DNA from: Pararhizobium sp. A13
GTDB lineage: Bacteria; Pseudomonadota; Alphaproteobacteria; Rhizobiales; Rhizobiaceae
Assembly: GCF_040126305.1 (NCBI RefSeq)
Contig: NZ_CP149510.1
Span: 3,917,001-3,981,000, forward strand
Reading direction: 5' to 3'
Length of the DNA: 64,000 nt
This document shows, piece after piece, positions 1-8,601 of the stretch (the stretch's first letter is position 1; each line of letters begins with the position of its first letter). A model generated the notes under the pieces. The model saw nothing but the letters and a program-made list of their open reading frames with translations. It had not been told where the DNA came from and did not search any database. The translations under genes and the position numbers were made by a program.

Positions 1-88
1 CATGATGGAGATGGGGTGTTCTCTGGGGCCCATCGACGTCTGGGTGGAGACGATAGAACGCACGCCGATCGACGACCAAACCGACTAG
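1..88 (+). CDS. C-terminal fragment of an unidentified upstream gene
   Basis: An open frame enters from the left edge and stops with TAG at 86-88. The visible 28 residues start MMEMGCSLGPIDVWV and end in an acidic tail. I do not recognise the family. It lies on the same strand as the purine operon but is separated from it by 167 bases, so it may belong to a preceding unit. The stretch 89-255 is AT-richer and presumably carries the promoter of the operon; a weak TTGC-N11-GCAA symmetry sits at 151-169. Confidence 0.4.
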   Translation, partial: MMEMGCSLGPIDVWVETIERTPIDDQTD

Positions 89-255
89 GGCCACGATGGC
101 TCTTTTCGCCGCCCGTACATCTTTTGCCCCTTATTTAACCAATATTGCCATTGCGAAATAATTATGCAAACGTGAGGGCGCTGGGCTGCAGACCATCGGT
201 GACGACTTCGGAGCCATAGCCAGCAAGACACTGATATTATGCAGAAAGTTGAGTC

Positions 256-909
256 ATGCTATCCGATACGACCGGCTCCTGGACGCCAGTCGCCCTTTCC
301 GCGGATTTGCCGGCGGGAACCGTGATGCCGGCACGGACGCCAGCCGGATCAATTGCCCTCTGGCGAAGCGATTCGGGGCGCACTGCGGCATCGGCGGATC
401 GCTGTCCCCATCGCGGGATGCGCTTGTCTCACGGCTTCGTGCGCGGCGAAGCGCTTTCCTGCATCTATCACGGCTGGAGTTATGCCCGGGCAGGAAACTG
501 TCTGCGCATTCCAGCCCATCCGGGGCTGACGCCGCCAGAAACGATACGGGTGGCAACGCAGCAGGTCGAAGAGTCCGACGGGCTCATCTGGGTTGCCGTT
601 GGAGAACCCGCAGCCCAGCCCCCGCGGTTTGAAGGCCTCGTCCCCCTGCGCTCCCTGCTGGCACATGCCAGCGTTGCGGCGCTCGAAGCTGCGGCCGGCG
701 CGAAGGCCGGCCCCGAGGGTATTGTCTGGAAGGTACAGGCTTCGCAGACGATCCAGTTGCTGCTCGCCCCGCAGGAGGACGATCAGACGCTGATCCATGT
801 TCTACTGAGCGACAACAGCAATCCGGCCCAGCGCATCGCCGCGTCACGTGCCGCCGAGACCCTGCGGCGAGCGGCCGAAGCTCTCCAGGCCAAAGGGATC
901 GCGCCATGA
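256..909 (+). CDS. Stand-alone Rieske [2Fe-2S] protein of a split oxygenase
   Basis: 217 aa. The Rieske ligands are complete: C50-x-H52 (CPHRG) and C69-x2-H72 (CIYHGW), separated by 16 residues, as in ring-hydroxylating oxygenase alpha subunits. The C-terminal half (about residues 110-217) does not contain the mononuclear iron site (D-x2-H-x4-H) of such subunits, so the protein should carry electrons only. The start at 256 is an ATG; a longer frame from TTG 249 is a different reading frame. The stop overlaps the next ATG (906) by 4 bases, so translation is coupled to the oxygenase gene, which lacks exactly this domain. Inferred role: electron donor to the product of the next gene, comparable to the extra Rieske domain carried by NdmD for NdmC. 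Confidence 0.85.
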   Translation: MLSDTTGSWTPVALSADLPAGTVMPARTPAGSIALWRSDSGRTAASADRCPHRGMRLSHGFVRGEALSCIYHGWSYARAGNCLRIPAHPGLTPPETIRVATQQVEESDGLIWVAVGEPAAQPPRFEGLVPLRSLLAHASVAALEAAAGAKAGPEGIVWKVQASQTIQLLLAPQEDDQTLIHVLLSDNSNPAQRIAASRAAETLRRAAEALQAKGIAP

Positions 910-1745
910 CGCACAATGCGATGATCGACGAGTGGTATCCGGTCGGCCTTTTCAGCGACCTCGACGCCGCGGGACGCAGGACGGCCCTGATGGGCGAGCC
1001 GATCGACGTCGCGCGCGACGCCGAAGGCAATGCGAAAGTGACGGGCGGAAATGGACGCCCCTTACCCGTATGCGTCCGCTACGGCCACGTCTGGTCGTCC
1101 ATCGGCACCCCGCAGAAGGCGCTTTTCGCGATCCCCGAGGCTGACCAGGCCGGCCGCCGGTTTGTCGATGTCGGCGTGGTTCGCGTGCGCTGCTCGCCGC
1201 TGCGTGCGGTGGAGAACTTTCTCGACATTGCGCATTTTCCCTTCGTGCACACCGACATCCTGGGTGCGGAGCCACACACGGAGGTCCAGAACTACAAGGT
1301 CGAAATCCGGGAAGACGAGGTCTGGGCTACGCAGGTGAAATTCTACCAGCCGCAGGCTGCCAAATCGGCAAGCGGCGGCATTACGACGGAGTATATGTAC
1401 CGCGTGCCAGCGCCGACCTGCGCCGTTCTCTACAAGACCTGCCCGCCGCGCCCGAGCGAATGGGACGTCATCACGCTTTTCGTCCAACCGCTTGCCGAGG
1501 ATCTGTGCGACGTCTGGCCGTGGATGGCACTCTTCGACGATGTCACACCGATGACCGATCTGATCCACTTTCAGCAGACGATCTTCCTGCAAGACCGGTC
1601 GATCCTCGAAAACCAGATCCCCCGGCTCCTGCCGCTCGATCCGGGCATGGAAATTCCGACGCGGGCCGACCTGACCTCGGTCGCCTACAGACGCTGGCTG
1701 AAACGCCACGACTACACATACGGCGCACAGCTGGTGGCGCAATGA
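906..1745 (+). CDS. Rieske-less non-haem iron oxygenase, NdmC-like (putative N-demethylase)
   Basis: 279 aa. The catalytic domain of a Rieske oxygenase is clear: ENFLDIAHFPFVHTDILG holds the iron ligands H110 and H115, and D230 in the LQDRSILENQ segment is the likely third ligand. The N-terminal 70 residues (DEWYPVGLFSDL...) resemble a Rieske domain but contain no C-x-H / C-x2-H pairs, so the cluster has been lost. Length, this loss, and the segments GAEPHTEV, QDRSILENQ and VAYRRWL match my knowledge of NdmC, the N7-demethylase subunit of caffeine-degrading Pseudomonas. Electrons should come from the 256-909 Rieske protein. The substrate is inferred from the neighbours to be a purine; N-demethylation is a hypothesis and C-hydroxylation is also possible. 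Confidence 0.8.
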   Translation: MTHNAMIDEWYPVGLFSDLDAAGRRTALMGEPIDVARDAEGNAKVTGGNGRPLPVCVRYGHVWSSIGTPQKALFAIPEADQAGRRFVDVGVVRVRCSPLRAVENFLDIAHFPFVHTDILGAEPHTEVQNYKVEIREDEVWATQVKFYQPQAAKSASGGITTEYMYRVPAPTCAVLYKTCPPRPSEWDVITLFVQPLAEDLCDVWPWMALFDDVTPMTDLIHFQQTIFLQDRSILENQIPRLLPLDPGMEIPTRADLTSVAYRRWLKRHDYTYGAQLVAQ

Positions 1746-2401
1746 AGCTCTACGATTACATCCTCTCGCCCAGCTGCTACAAAGTGCGCCTGATGGCGGC
1801 GCTGACCGGCGTGAAACTCGATATCCGCCCGGTGGATTTCCACCCCGGCGCCGAGCATCGCGGCCCGGAACTCATGGCGCTCAATCCGGCAGGCTCGATC
1901 CCGATCCTCGAGGACGGAGACCTGATCTTGACCGAATCCTCGGCCATGCTCGTCTACCTTGCCGCAAGGGCGGCACCCGATTGGCTGGGCAGCGCTGCCG
2001 CGGAGGAAACGGCGCGCGTCCAGCAGTGGCTCTCCTTCTCCAACCGGCTGACCGCGAGCCTCGGAGGCGCGCGGCTTCATGAAATGCTCCTGCGTCCGGG
2101 TGACATCACAGCACTCCAGGCTCAGGGCATCGCGGCGCTCCGCGAGCTGGAAGCAGGCCTGGTCGAGCAGGGTCTTCGCGGCATGCGGTTCCTCGCATCG
2201 GATCGGCCGACGGTCGCCGATATTGCCTGCTTCCCTTACGTGGCGCTCGCGCCGGACGGCGGCGTCTCGCTTGACCCCTACCCGGCGATCCGCCTCTGGT
2301 CCCGCTCGCTGCGCAGCCTTGAAAACTTCATCGAGATGCCAGGCATCCACCGGCTGCATGAATTGAAGCCCGACCCCCATATCGAACCGGGCGAGGCGTG
2401 A
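1742..2401 (+). CDS. Glutathione S-transferase-like protein, NdmE-like
   Basis: 219 aa. An N-terminal thioredoxin-fold GST domain (MKLYDYILSPSCYKVRL, then NPAGSIPILEDGDLILTES, about residues 1-80) is followed by an all-helical C-terminal domain with ADIACFPYV. The ATG overlaps the stop of the oxygenase gene by 4 bases. In the known NdmCDE complex a GST-like subunit (NdmE) is needed to hold the Rieske-less oxygenase and its partner together. I infer the same structural role here, though ordinary GST catalysis cannot be excluded from sequence. Confidence 0.8.
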   Translation: MKLYDYILSPSCYKVRLMAALTGVKLDIRPVDFHPGAEHRGPELMALNPAGSIPILEDGDLILTESSAMLVYLAARAAPDWLGSAAAEETARVQQWLSFSNRLTASLGGARLHEMLLRPGDITALQAQGIAALRELEAGLVEQGLRGMRFLASDRPTVADIACFPYVALAPDGGVSLDPYPAIRLWSRSLRSLENFIEMPGIHRLHELKPDPHIEPGEA

Positions 2402-2402
2402 C

Positions 2403-3782
2403 ATGGCAGGCCTCCTTCTGAAGAATTGCGCGGCAGTCATTGTCGACGAGGGCAAGGGTCCGACCGTCCATCGCAACGTCGATCTCCTGACGAACGGCCC
2501 GGCGATCCAGGCAATTGGCGAAAATCTCGGGGCAGATGAGCTGCCCGCCGGCACGATCACGCAGGACGCCACCGGCTGGTTCGTCTATCCCGGGCTCGTC
2601 AATACGCACCACCATTTCTTCCAGTGCTTCGTGCGTAACCGCGCAGACCTCGACTGGACGAAGCTGTCGGTCATCGAATGGCTAGACCGCATCTATCCGA
2701 TCTTTTCGCAACTCAACGAGGAATGCTTTTACCACTCCTCGGTCACGGCCATGGCCGAGATGATCAAGCATGGCTGCACAACGGCCTTTGACCACCAGTA
2801 TAATTTTCCCCGGCATGCCGGAAAGCGGCTGATCGACCGCCAGTTCGAGGCGGCCGATCTCTTCGGCATGCGCTTCCATGCTGGACGCGGCGGCAACACG
2901 CTGCCGAAGTCGGAAGGCTCCACTATCCCGGACGCCATGCTGGAGACGACCGACGAGTTCATTGCCGATTGTGCCCGCCTCATCGACACCTATCACGACA
3001 AGAGCCCCTTCAGCATGCGGCAGGTCGTCGTCGCGCCCTGCCAGCCGGTCAACTGCTACCGCGAGACCTTCGTGGAATCGGTGGCGCTGGCGCGTGACCG
3101 CGGCGTGCAGATGCACACGCACGTGGGCGAAGGTGAAAGCCCGGTCATTCAGGCCCGTCATGGCATGCGCACGGTGGACTACTGCGAGGAGCTCGGCTTT
3201 GCCGGCCCCGATGCCTTCTACGCCCATTGCTGGGAGCTGACCCATGACGAGCTGCGGACGATGGCTGCAAGCGGCACCGGTGTCTCCCACTGCCCGGAGC
3301 CGGTCTATCTGGTCGGCGCCGAGGTCACGGATATTCCGGCGATGTCGGCCTTCGGCCTGCGCGTCGGTCTCGGCTGCGACGGAGCGGCGTCGAACGACAA
3401 TTCGAACCTGATGCACTGCATCCACTCCGCCTACATGCTGCAGTGCCTGACCGCATCGTCGCGCGCTCATCCCGTCCCGCCCCCGGTCGACTTCCTGAGC
3501 TATGCCACGACCGGCGGCGCAAGCCTTCTCGGCCGCCGCGACATCGGCCGGCTCGCCCCCGGCATGGCCGCCGACTTTTTTGCGATCGACACGCAGCGCA
3601 TGGACTACGTCGGCACGCGACATGATCCGCTGAGCCTGATTGCCAAGGTGGGCATCGGCATGCCGACCGACATGACCATGATCAATGGCCGCATCGTCTG
3701 GCAGAAGGGCGAGTTCGTCGGGCTCGACGAGGCCAAGCTGTTTGCCGATGCCGAGGCTGCACTCGCCACCGTGGAATTTTAA
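2403..3782 (+). CDS. 8-oxoguanine/guanine deaminase-type amidohydrolase
   Basis: 459 aa, amidohydrolase superfamily (cytosine deaminase/AtzB/8-oxoguanine deaminase group). The metal-site residues are visible: H69 and H71 in NTHHHFFQ, H240 in MHTHVGEGES, H275 in AHCWELT and D326 in GLGCDGAASND. The C-terminal part returns to the composite beta domain (GRLAPGMAADF). These enzymes hydrolyse an exocyclic amino group; 8-oxoguanine deaminases yield urate. The gene starts one base after the GST-like gene and is followed by a purine-type importer, which supports a purine substrate. The exact substrate (8-oxoguanine, guanine or a methylated guanine) is not decided by sequence. Confidence 0.85.
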   Translation: MAGLLLKNCAAVIVDEGKGPTVHRNVDLLTNGPAIQAIGENLGADELPAGTITQDATGWFVYPGLVNTHHHFFQCFVRNRADLDWTKLSVIEWLDRIYPIFSQLNEECFYHSSVTAMAEMIKHGCTTAFDHQYNFPRHAGKRLIDRQFEAADLFGMRFHAGRGGNTLPKSEGSTIPDAMLETTDEFIADCARLIDTYHDKSPFSMRQVVVAPCQPVNCYRETFVESVALARDRGVQMHTHVGEGESPVIQARHGMRTVDYCEELGFAGPDAFYAHCWELTHDELRTMAASGTGVSHCPEPVYLVGAEVTDIPAMSAFGLRVGLGCDGAASNDNSNLMHCIHSAYMLQCLTASSRAHPVPPPVDFLSYATTGGASLLGRRDIGRLAPGMAADFFAIDTQRMDYVGTRHDPLSLIAKVGIGMPTDMTMINGRIVWQKGEFVGLDEAKLFADAEAALATVEF

Positions 3783-3807
3783 AAAACCAAAAGAGGGAAC
3801 TGACATC

Positions 3808-4905
3808 ATGACCAAACTGACCCGCAGAAACCTGATGAAGGCTGCTGCCGCCACCGGCCTCGCCGGCACACTCGGCAGCCGCCTTGCCCTCGCGGCCGAT
3901 GAGCCGCTCGGCATCACGCTCGTGCTTCCGTCGCCCGTCGGCGACGTCGGCTGGGGCCACGCGCTTGCCGCCGGCCTCGAACCGGTCAAGGCCGCTTACG
4001 GCGACAAGGTGAAGGTGACCGTTCTGGAGAACATCGCGGAAGGTCCGGATGCCGACCGCATCATGAACAAGACGATCGCCGACGGGAGCAAGTTCCTGAT
4101 CGCCGGTTCCTTCGGCTACCAGAACGGCGCCCTGCAGATCGCCCGCCGCGATCCGAGCGTCACTGTGTTGCATGCCTCCGGCTTCCAGGTGGCTCCGAAC
4201 TTCTCGCCCTTCGCAGCCAAGTATTTCCAGGGCACCTACCTGCTCGGCATGGCTGCCGCCGCGCTCTCCAAGACCGGCAAGCTCGGCTCGGTCTCCGCCT
4301 TCGCGATTCCCGAGCTGATCACCTCCATCAACGCCTTTACGCTGGGCGCGCAGACGGTAAAGCCCGACATCGAGGTGTCGGTCGTCTGGGTGAACTCCTG
4401 GTTCGACCCGGCCAAGGAGCAGGAAGCCGCGAAGGCCCTGATCGCCCAGAACTGCGACGTGATCTTCTCCAACGCGCAGGACACGCCGTCTGTCATCGCG
4501 GCCTGCGAGGAAGCGGGCGTCTATGCCTTCAACCTCAACTCGTCGATGAAGAAATACGCCCCGAAAACCTATCTCGGCTGCGTCGCGACGGACTGGTCGC
4601 CCTTCTTCAAGGCGTCGGTCGACGCCCATTTCGCCGGCTCGTTCAAGGGCGCCAATACCTTCCTCGGTGTCACCGACAAGGTCGTCGAAGTGGTTGACTG
4701 GAACCCGGACATTCCGGCTGACATGATGACGAAGATCAAGCAGATCGAGGCGAAGATCGCAGATGGCAGCTTCTCGCCGTTCACCGGGCCGATCACCAAG
4801 GCCGACGGCAGCGAAGGGGTGGCCGCCGGTGCGACGCTCGCCGATGGCGAGATCGTCGCGATGGATTGGCACGTCAAGGGCGTCGCCACGCCGCTGCCGA
4901 AGTAA
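3808..4905 (+). CDS. BMP-family ABC transporter substrate-binding lipoprotein-like protein
   Basis: 365 aa. I chose ATG 3808, behind a GAGGGA ribosome site, rather than the longer frame from 3685. The N-terminus (TRRNLMKAAAATGLAGTLG...ALAADE) is a twin-arginine export signal, cleaved near residue 30. The body is of the basic membrane protein (BMP/PnrA/Med) family, with the typical early GDVGWGHALAAGLE segment and a mid-protein GVTDKVV segment. These proteins bind purine nucleosides or bases for uptake. There is no lipobox cysteine, so it is a soluble periplasmic protein. It sits 25 bases after the deaminase gene and 3 bases before its ATPase. Confidence 0.9.
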   Translation: MTKLTRRNLMKAAAATGLAGTLGSRLALAADEPLGITLVLPSPVGDVGWGHALAAGLEPVKAAYGDKVKVTVLENIAEGPDADRIMNKTIADGSKFLIAGSFGYQNGALQIARRDPSVTVLHASGFQVAPNFSPFAAKYFQGTYLLGMAAAALSKTGKLGSVSAFAIPELITSINAFTLGAQTVKPDIEVSVVWVNSWFDPAKEQEAAKALIAQNCDVIFSNAQDTPSVIAACEEAGVYAFNLNSSMKKYAPKTYLGCVATDWSPFFKASVDAHFAGSFKGANTFLGVTDKVVEVVDWNPDIPADMMTKIKQIEAKIADGSFSPFTGPITKADGSEGVAAGATLADGEIVAMDWHVKGVATPLPK

Positions 4906-4908
4906 TCC

Positions 4909-6432
4909 ATGACCAACCCGCTCCTGTCGCTCCGCGGCATTTCGAAAAGCTACGGCCAGATCCATGCCAATCAGGGTATTGACCTGGACGTGGCCCCGCA
5001 GTCGATCCATGCGATCCTCGGAGAAAACGGGGCGGGCAAGTCGACCTTGATGAAGCTGATCTACGGCGTCGAGCAGCCCGACGACGGAACCGCCATCTGG
5101 GAAGGCGAGCCTCTCAGCCTTGCCTCCCCCGCGGAGGCAAGGCGCAAGGGGATCGGCATGGTCTTCCAGCACTTCTCGCTTTTCGAGACCCTGACGGTCG
5201 TGGAGAACATTCACCTGGTCGTCAAAGGCGGCAAAGCCGACCTCACCGAACGCATCCGCACGCTTGGTCGCGACTTCGGCCTCGAAGTCGATCCGCTCGC
5301 CCATGTACACGCCCTTTCCGTCGGCGAGAGGCAGCGGGTGGAGATCATCCGATGCCTGATGACCAATCCAAAGTTGCTGATCCTTGACGAACCGACCTCG
5401 GTGCTGCCACCGCAATCGGTGGACAAGCTCTTCGACACCTTGCGCCGCCTGCGCGACGGTGGAGTTGCCATCCTGTTCATCTCCCACAAGCTGGAGGAAA
5501 TTCGGGCGATCTGCGATCACGCGACGATCCTGCGCGGCGGGCGCGTCACCGGCAATGTGGACCCGCGCGACCACGATGCCCACGACCTTGCCCGCATGAT
5601 GATCGGCCGCGACATGCCGGAGCCCATGCCGGCGCTTCCCCTGTCTGGCGGTGAAAAGCGGCTCGAGATCATCGGCCTCGACCATCAGCCCGCTGATCCC
5701 TTTGCCGTCCCGCTCTCCAACATCAGCCTGGCTGTGCGCGCCGGCGAAATCCTCGGGATCGCCGGGATTTCGGGCAACGGGCAAAGCGAGCTTGCCTCTC
5801 TGATCTCCGGCGAGGCGGTGCTGCCGCGAGAGCAGCGCGACCGGATCTATATGATGGGAAAGGACGTGGGCACGCTCGATGCCGCTGCCCGCCGGCAGCT
5901 TGGCTTTGCCTTCGTTCCCGAAGACCGGCTCGGACGCGGCGCGGTCCCCGAAATGTCGCTTGTCCTCAACAGCTTGCTGACGGCGCACCAGCTCAACCTT
6001 CTACGGCACGGTCTTGTCGACAGGGCAAGTGCGCGGGCGTTCGCCAATGAGTGCATCCGCCAATACGATGTCCGCACGCCCGGCCCCGACGCGGAAGCCG
6101 GCGCGCTCTCCGGCGGCAATTTGCAGAAGTTCATCGTCGGCCGTGAGATCATGCTGTCTCCAAAACTTCTGTTCGCGGCGCAGCCGACCTGGGGCGTGGA
6201 TATCGGCGCCGCAACCGCCATTCGCAGGCGCCTGATCACGCTGCGCAATGAAGGCATGGCCATCCTCGTGATTTCCGAGGAGCTCGAGGAACTTTTCGAA
6301 CTCTGCGATTCCATCCAGGTGCTGCACCACGGCAGGCTGAGCCCGCCACTCGCCACGCGCGACACGCGACCCGAGGAGATCGGCCGGTATATGATCGGCG
6401 CACATTCGTCCCCCGAAAAGGCTCTCGCATGA
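4909..6432 (+). CDS. BMP-type ABC transporter ATPase (two nucleotide-binding domains)
   Basis: 507 aa, duplicated ATPase of the sugar/nucleoside importer type (YufO/NupO-like). Domain 1 has a full Walker A (GENGAGKS, residues 38-45), the signature LSVGERQRVE and Walker B LLILDEPTSVL. Domain 2 is degenerate: GISGNGQSE in place of Walker A and LLFAAQPTWGVD in place of Walker B, although the LSGGNLQKF signature is kept. Such asymmetry is normal in this family. It energises uptake through the two permeases that follow; its stop overlaps the next ATG by 4 bases. Confidence 0.92.
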   Translation: MTNPLLSLRGISKSYGQIHANQGIDLDVAPQSIHAILGENGAGKSTLMKLIYGVEQPDDGTAIWEGEPLSLASPAEARRKGIGMVFQHFSLFETLTVVENIHLVVKGGKADLTERIRTLGRDFGLEVDPLAHVHALSVGERQRVEIIRCLMTNPKLLILDEPTSVLPPQSVDKLFDTLRRLRDGGVAILFISHKLEEIRAICDHATILRGGRVTGNVDPRDHDAHDLARMMIGRDMPEPMPALPLSGGEKRLEIIGLDHQPADPFAVPLSNISLAVRAGEILGIAGISGNGQSELASLISGEAVLPREQRDRIYMMGKDVGTLDAAARRQLGFAFVPEDRLGRGAVPEMSLVLNSLLTAHQLNLLRHGLVDRASARAFANECIRQYDVRTPGPDAEAGALSGGNLQKFIVGREIMLSPKLLFAAQPTWGVDIGAATAIRRRLITLRNEGMAILVISEELEELFELCDSIQVLHHGRLSPPLATRDTRPEEIGRYMIGAHSSPEKALA

Positions 6433-7529
6433 GCGCTTTGCCCGCGACCTTCCTTCCCACCCTTGTCCGCCGAGAGCGCGCCTCGCTGGCTGCAACCCTG
6501 CTTGCGCCGCCCGTCGCGCTGGCGGTGGCCACTATTCTCAATCTCGGGCTTTACGTGCTGATGGGCCGCGATCCGGTCGCCGTCGTCTACGCGATGCTTC
6601 TCGAGCCCTTCCTTTCCTGGGCGTCGTTCTCGGAGGTGCTGCTGAAGGCCGGTCCTCTCCTCCTCATCGCGCAGGGCCTGGCGATCGGCTTTCGCGCCAA
6701 GGTCTTCAACATCGGTGCCGAGGGCCAGTTCATTCTCGGCGCAATATTCGCCTCCGCCATCCCGGTATGGTTTCCGCAGGCAACGGGCCAGTGGATCTGG
6801 CCCCTGATGCTGCTGCTTGGCGCCATCGGTGGCGCCCTGTGGGCTTCGCTGACCGCCTTCTGGCGCGTCAGGCTCAATGCGAACGAAATCCTCGTTTCCC
6901 TGATGCTGAGCCTCGTTGCCGCACAGCTCCTCAACTACCTGCTGCTCGGTCCCTGGAAGGACCCGAACGGCTTCAACTTTCCCCAATCCGTGATGTTCCA
7001 ATATGACGCGATGGTGCCTATCCTGATCTCCGGCACTCGTGTCAATGTCTCGCTGCCCCTGACGCTCGCCCTGTCGATGGCGGCGTGGGTCTTCATGCAG
7101 AAGAGCTTCATCGGCTACAAGCTGCAGGTCGGTGGGCTTGCGCCGCGCGCTGCCGGCTATGCCGGTTTCAACGAAGCGTGGGCGATCTGGCTTTCCCTCC
7201 TCATCGGCGGCTGCGCGGCCGGCCTGGCCGGCGCAGCCGAGGTTGCCGGTCCCCTCGGCCAATTGCAGCGCTCGATTTCAACCGGTTACGGCTATGCCGC
7301 GATCATCGTCGCCTATCTCGGTGGCCTGCACCCGATCGGCATCGTTTTCTCGGCACTGTTCATGGCCATCCTCTACATTGGGGGGGACAATGCCATGGTA
7401 TCGGCAAACTTGCCGATCGCCGCGGTCCGCGTCTTCCAGGGCAGCCTCCTGCTTGCCTACCTCATCGCCGCGGCCTTCGTGCGGTATCGTCTCGAATGGC
7501 CCCGTGCCGCCTACCGGAGCCAACCATGA
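6429..7529 (+). CDS. BMP-type ABC transporter permease 1
   Basis: 366 aa, highly hydrophobic, with about eight membrane segments. The hallmark of the branched-chain/nucleoside permease family, FNIGAEGQFILGA, is near residues 95-107, and GGLHPIGIVFSALFMA is near the C-terminus. It corresponds to YufP/NupP-type permeases. It overlaps the ATPase gene by 4 bases and the second permease gene by 4 bases, so the two should form a heterodimer. Confidence 0.92.
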   Translation: MSALPATFLPTLVRRERASLAATLLAPPVALAVATILNLGLYVLMGRDPVAVVYAMLLEPFLSWASFSEVLLKAGPLLLIAQGLAIGFRAKVFNIGAEGQFILGAIFASAIPVWFPQATGQWIWPLMLLLGAIGGALWASLTAFWRVRLNANEILVSLMLSLVAAQLLNYLLLGPWKDPNGFNFPQSVMFQYDAMVPILISGTRVNVSLPLTLALSMAAWVFMQKSFIGYKLQVGGLAPRAAGYAGFNEAWAIWLSLLIGGCAAGLAGAAEVAGPLGQLQRSISTGYGYAAIIVAYLGGLHPIGIVFSALFMAILYIGGDNAMVSANLPIAAVRVFQGSLLLAYLIAAAFVRYRLEWPRAAYRSQP

Positions 7530-8437
7530 ACGCCATCGAGTTCATTCTTGCCGGCATGCTCGCGGCGGCGACGCCATTTCTCCTTGCGGCCCTCGGCGAA
7601 CTGGTGGCCGAGCGCGCCGGAGTTCTCAACCTCGGGGTGGAGGGATTGATGGCGTTTGGCGCAGTGCTCGCCTTCATCATCGTCTATCACGGCGGGGGGC
7701 ACTTTCTGGGTTTCCTCGCTGCGGGCCTCGGCAGCGCCGCCCTTTCGCTGATTTTCGCCATTGTGGCGTTGGGATTTCGGGCGAACCAGGTGGCGACAGG
7801 CCTTGCGATCGGCATCCTCGGCCAGGGTCTCTCGGCGCTTTTCGGCAAGACCTATGAAAGCCTGACGGTCAAGGGGCTTCCAAAGCTTGCAATTCCAGGG
7901 CTTTCCGAAATCCCGGTCGTCGGCGGCCTCTTCGTCCAGGATATCGTCGTGTGGCTTTCCCTCGTCGCGACCTTGGCAATCTGGACAATGTTTGCCTACA
8001 CGAAGGTTGGTCTCGTCGTCCGGGCCGTCGGCGAGAACCCCAAGGCTGCGCACGCCATCGGCTATTCGGTCATCTCAGTCCGCGTCTTAGCCATCGCATT
8101 CGGCGGAGCGATGGCCGGTTTTGCCGGCGCCTATGCAGCAGTAGTCTACACACCGCTCTGGGCCGACGGGATGATCGCCGGGCGTGGCTGGATCGCCATC
8201 GCACTCGTCGTCTTCGGCACATGGCTTACCGGCCGGATCTTCCTCGGGGCCTGCCTCTTCGGCGCCGTCTCCCTGATGGGGCTTGCAGCCCAGGCGACCG
8301 GGCTGGACGTTCCCTCACAACTGCTTTCTAGCCTGCCCTATCTCGTCACCATCATTGTGCTCGGCATCATTTCTGCCGACCGCCGCCTGCTCAAGCTGAA
8401 CGGTGTCGCCTCGCTCGGTGAACCCTTCGAACGCTAG
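7526..8437 (+). CDS. BMP-type ABC transporter permease 2
   Basis: 303 aa with ATG at 7526 inside the previous stop (ATGA). The family motif LNLGVEGLMAFGAVLAF appears at about residues 33-49, with repeated hydrophobic stretches, corresponding to YufQ/NupQ. It is the last gene of the purine operon. No strong terminator hairpin with a T-run is visible directly after the stop at 8437. Confidence 0.92.
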   Translation: MNAIEFILAGMLAAATPFLLAALGELVAERAGVLNLGVEGLMAFGAVLAFIIVYHGGGHFLGFLAAGLGSAALSLIFAIVALGFRANQVATGLAIGILGQGLSALFGKTYESLTVKGLPKLAIPGLSEIPVVGGLFVQDIVVWLSLVATLAIWTMFAYTKVGLVVRAVGENPKAAHAIGYSVISVRVLAIAFGGAMAGFAGAYAAVVYTPLWADGMIAGRGWIAIALVVFGTWLTGRIFLGACLFGAVSLMGLAAQATGLDVPSQLLSSLPYLVTIIVLGIISADRRLLKLNGVASLGEPFER

Positions 8438-8601
8438 GTGGGATGATCGCAACGAGATCCAATGGAAAACCCTGTCAGTGACGGCGGCCCGTCGTAGCAG
8501 TCTCCTGGAGACCATCGCTTGTCCGCCGATATCTGCGCCAATAGGCTGACGGCAAACACGCGCATTTATCGCCTCACTGTCATATCTGCGTCATCCGTCT
8601 C

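Noticed and set aside
151..169. TTGC-N11-GCAA symmetry upstream of the purine operon
   Set aside because: Only four-base arms; expected often by chance.
249..632. 127-residue frame overlapping the Rieske gene
   Set aside because: Different frame, Arg/Ser-rich shadow; the 256-909 frame has the conserved Rieske motifs.
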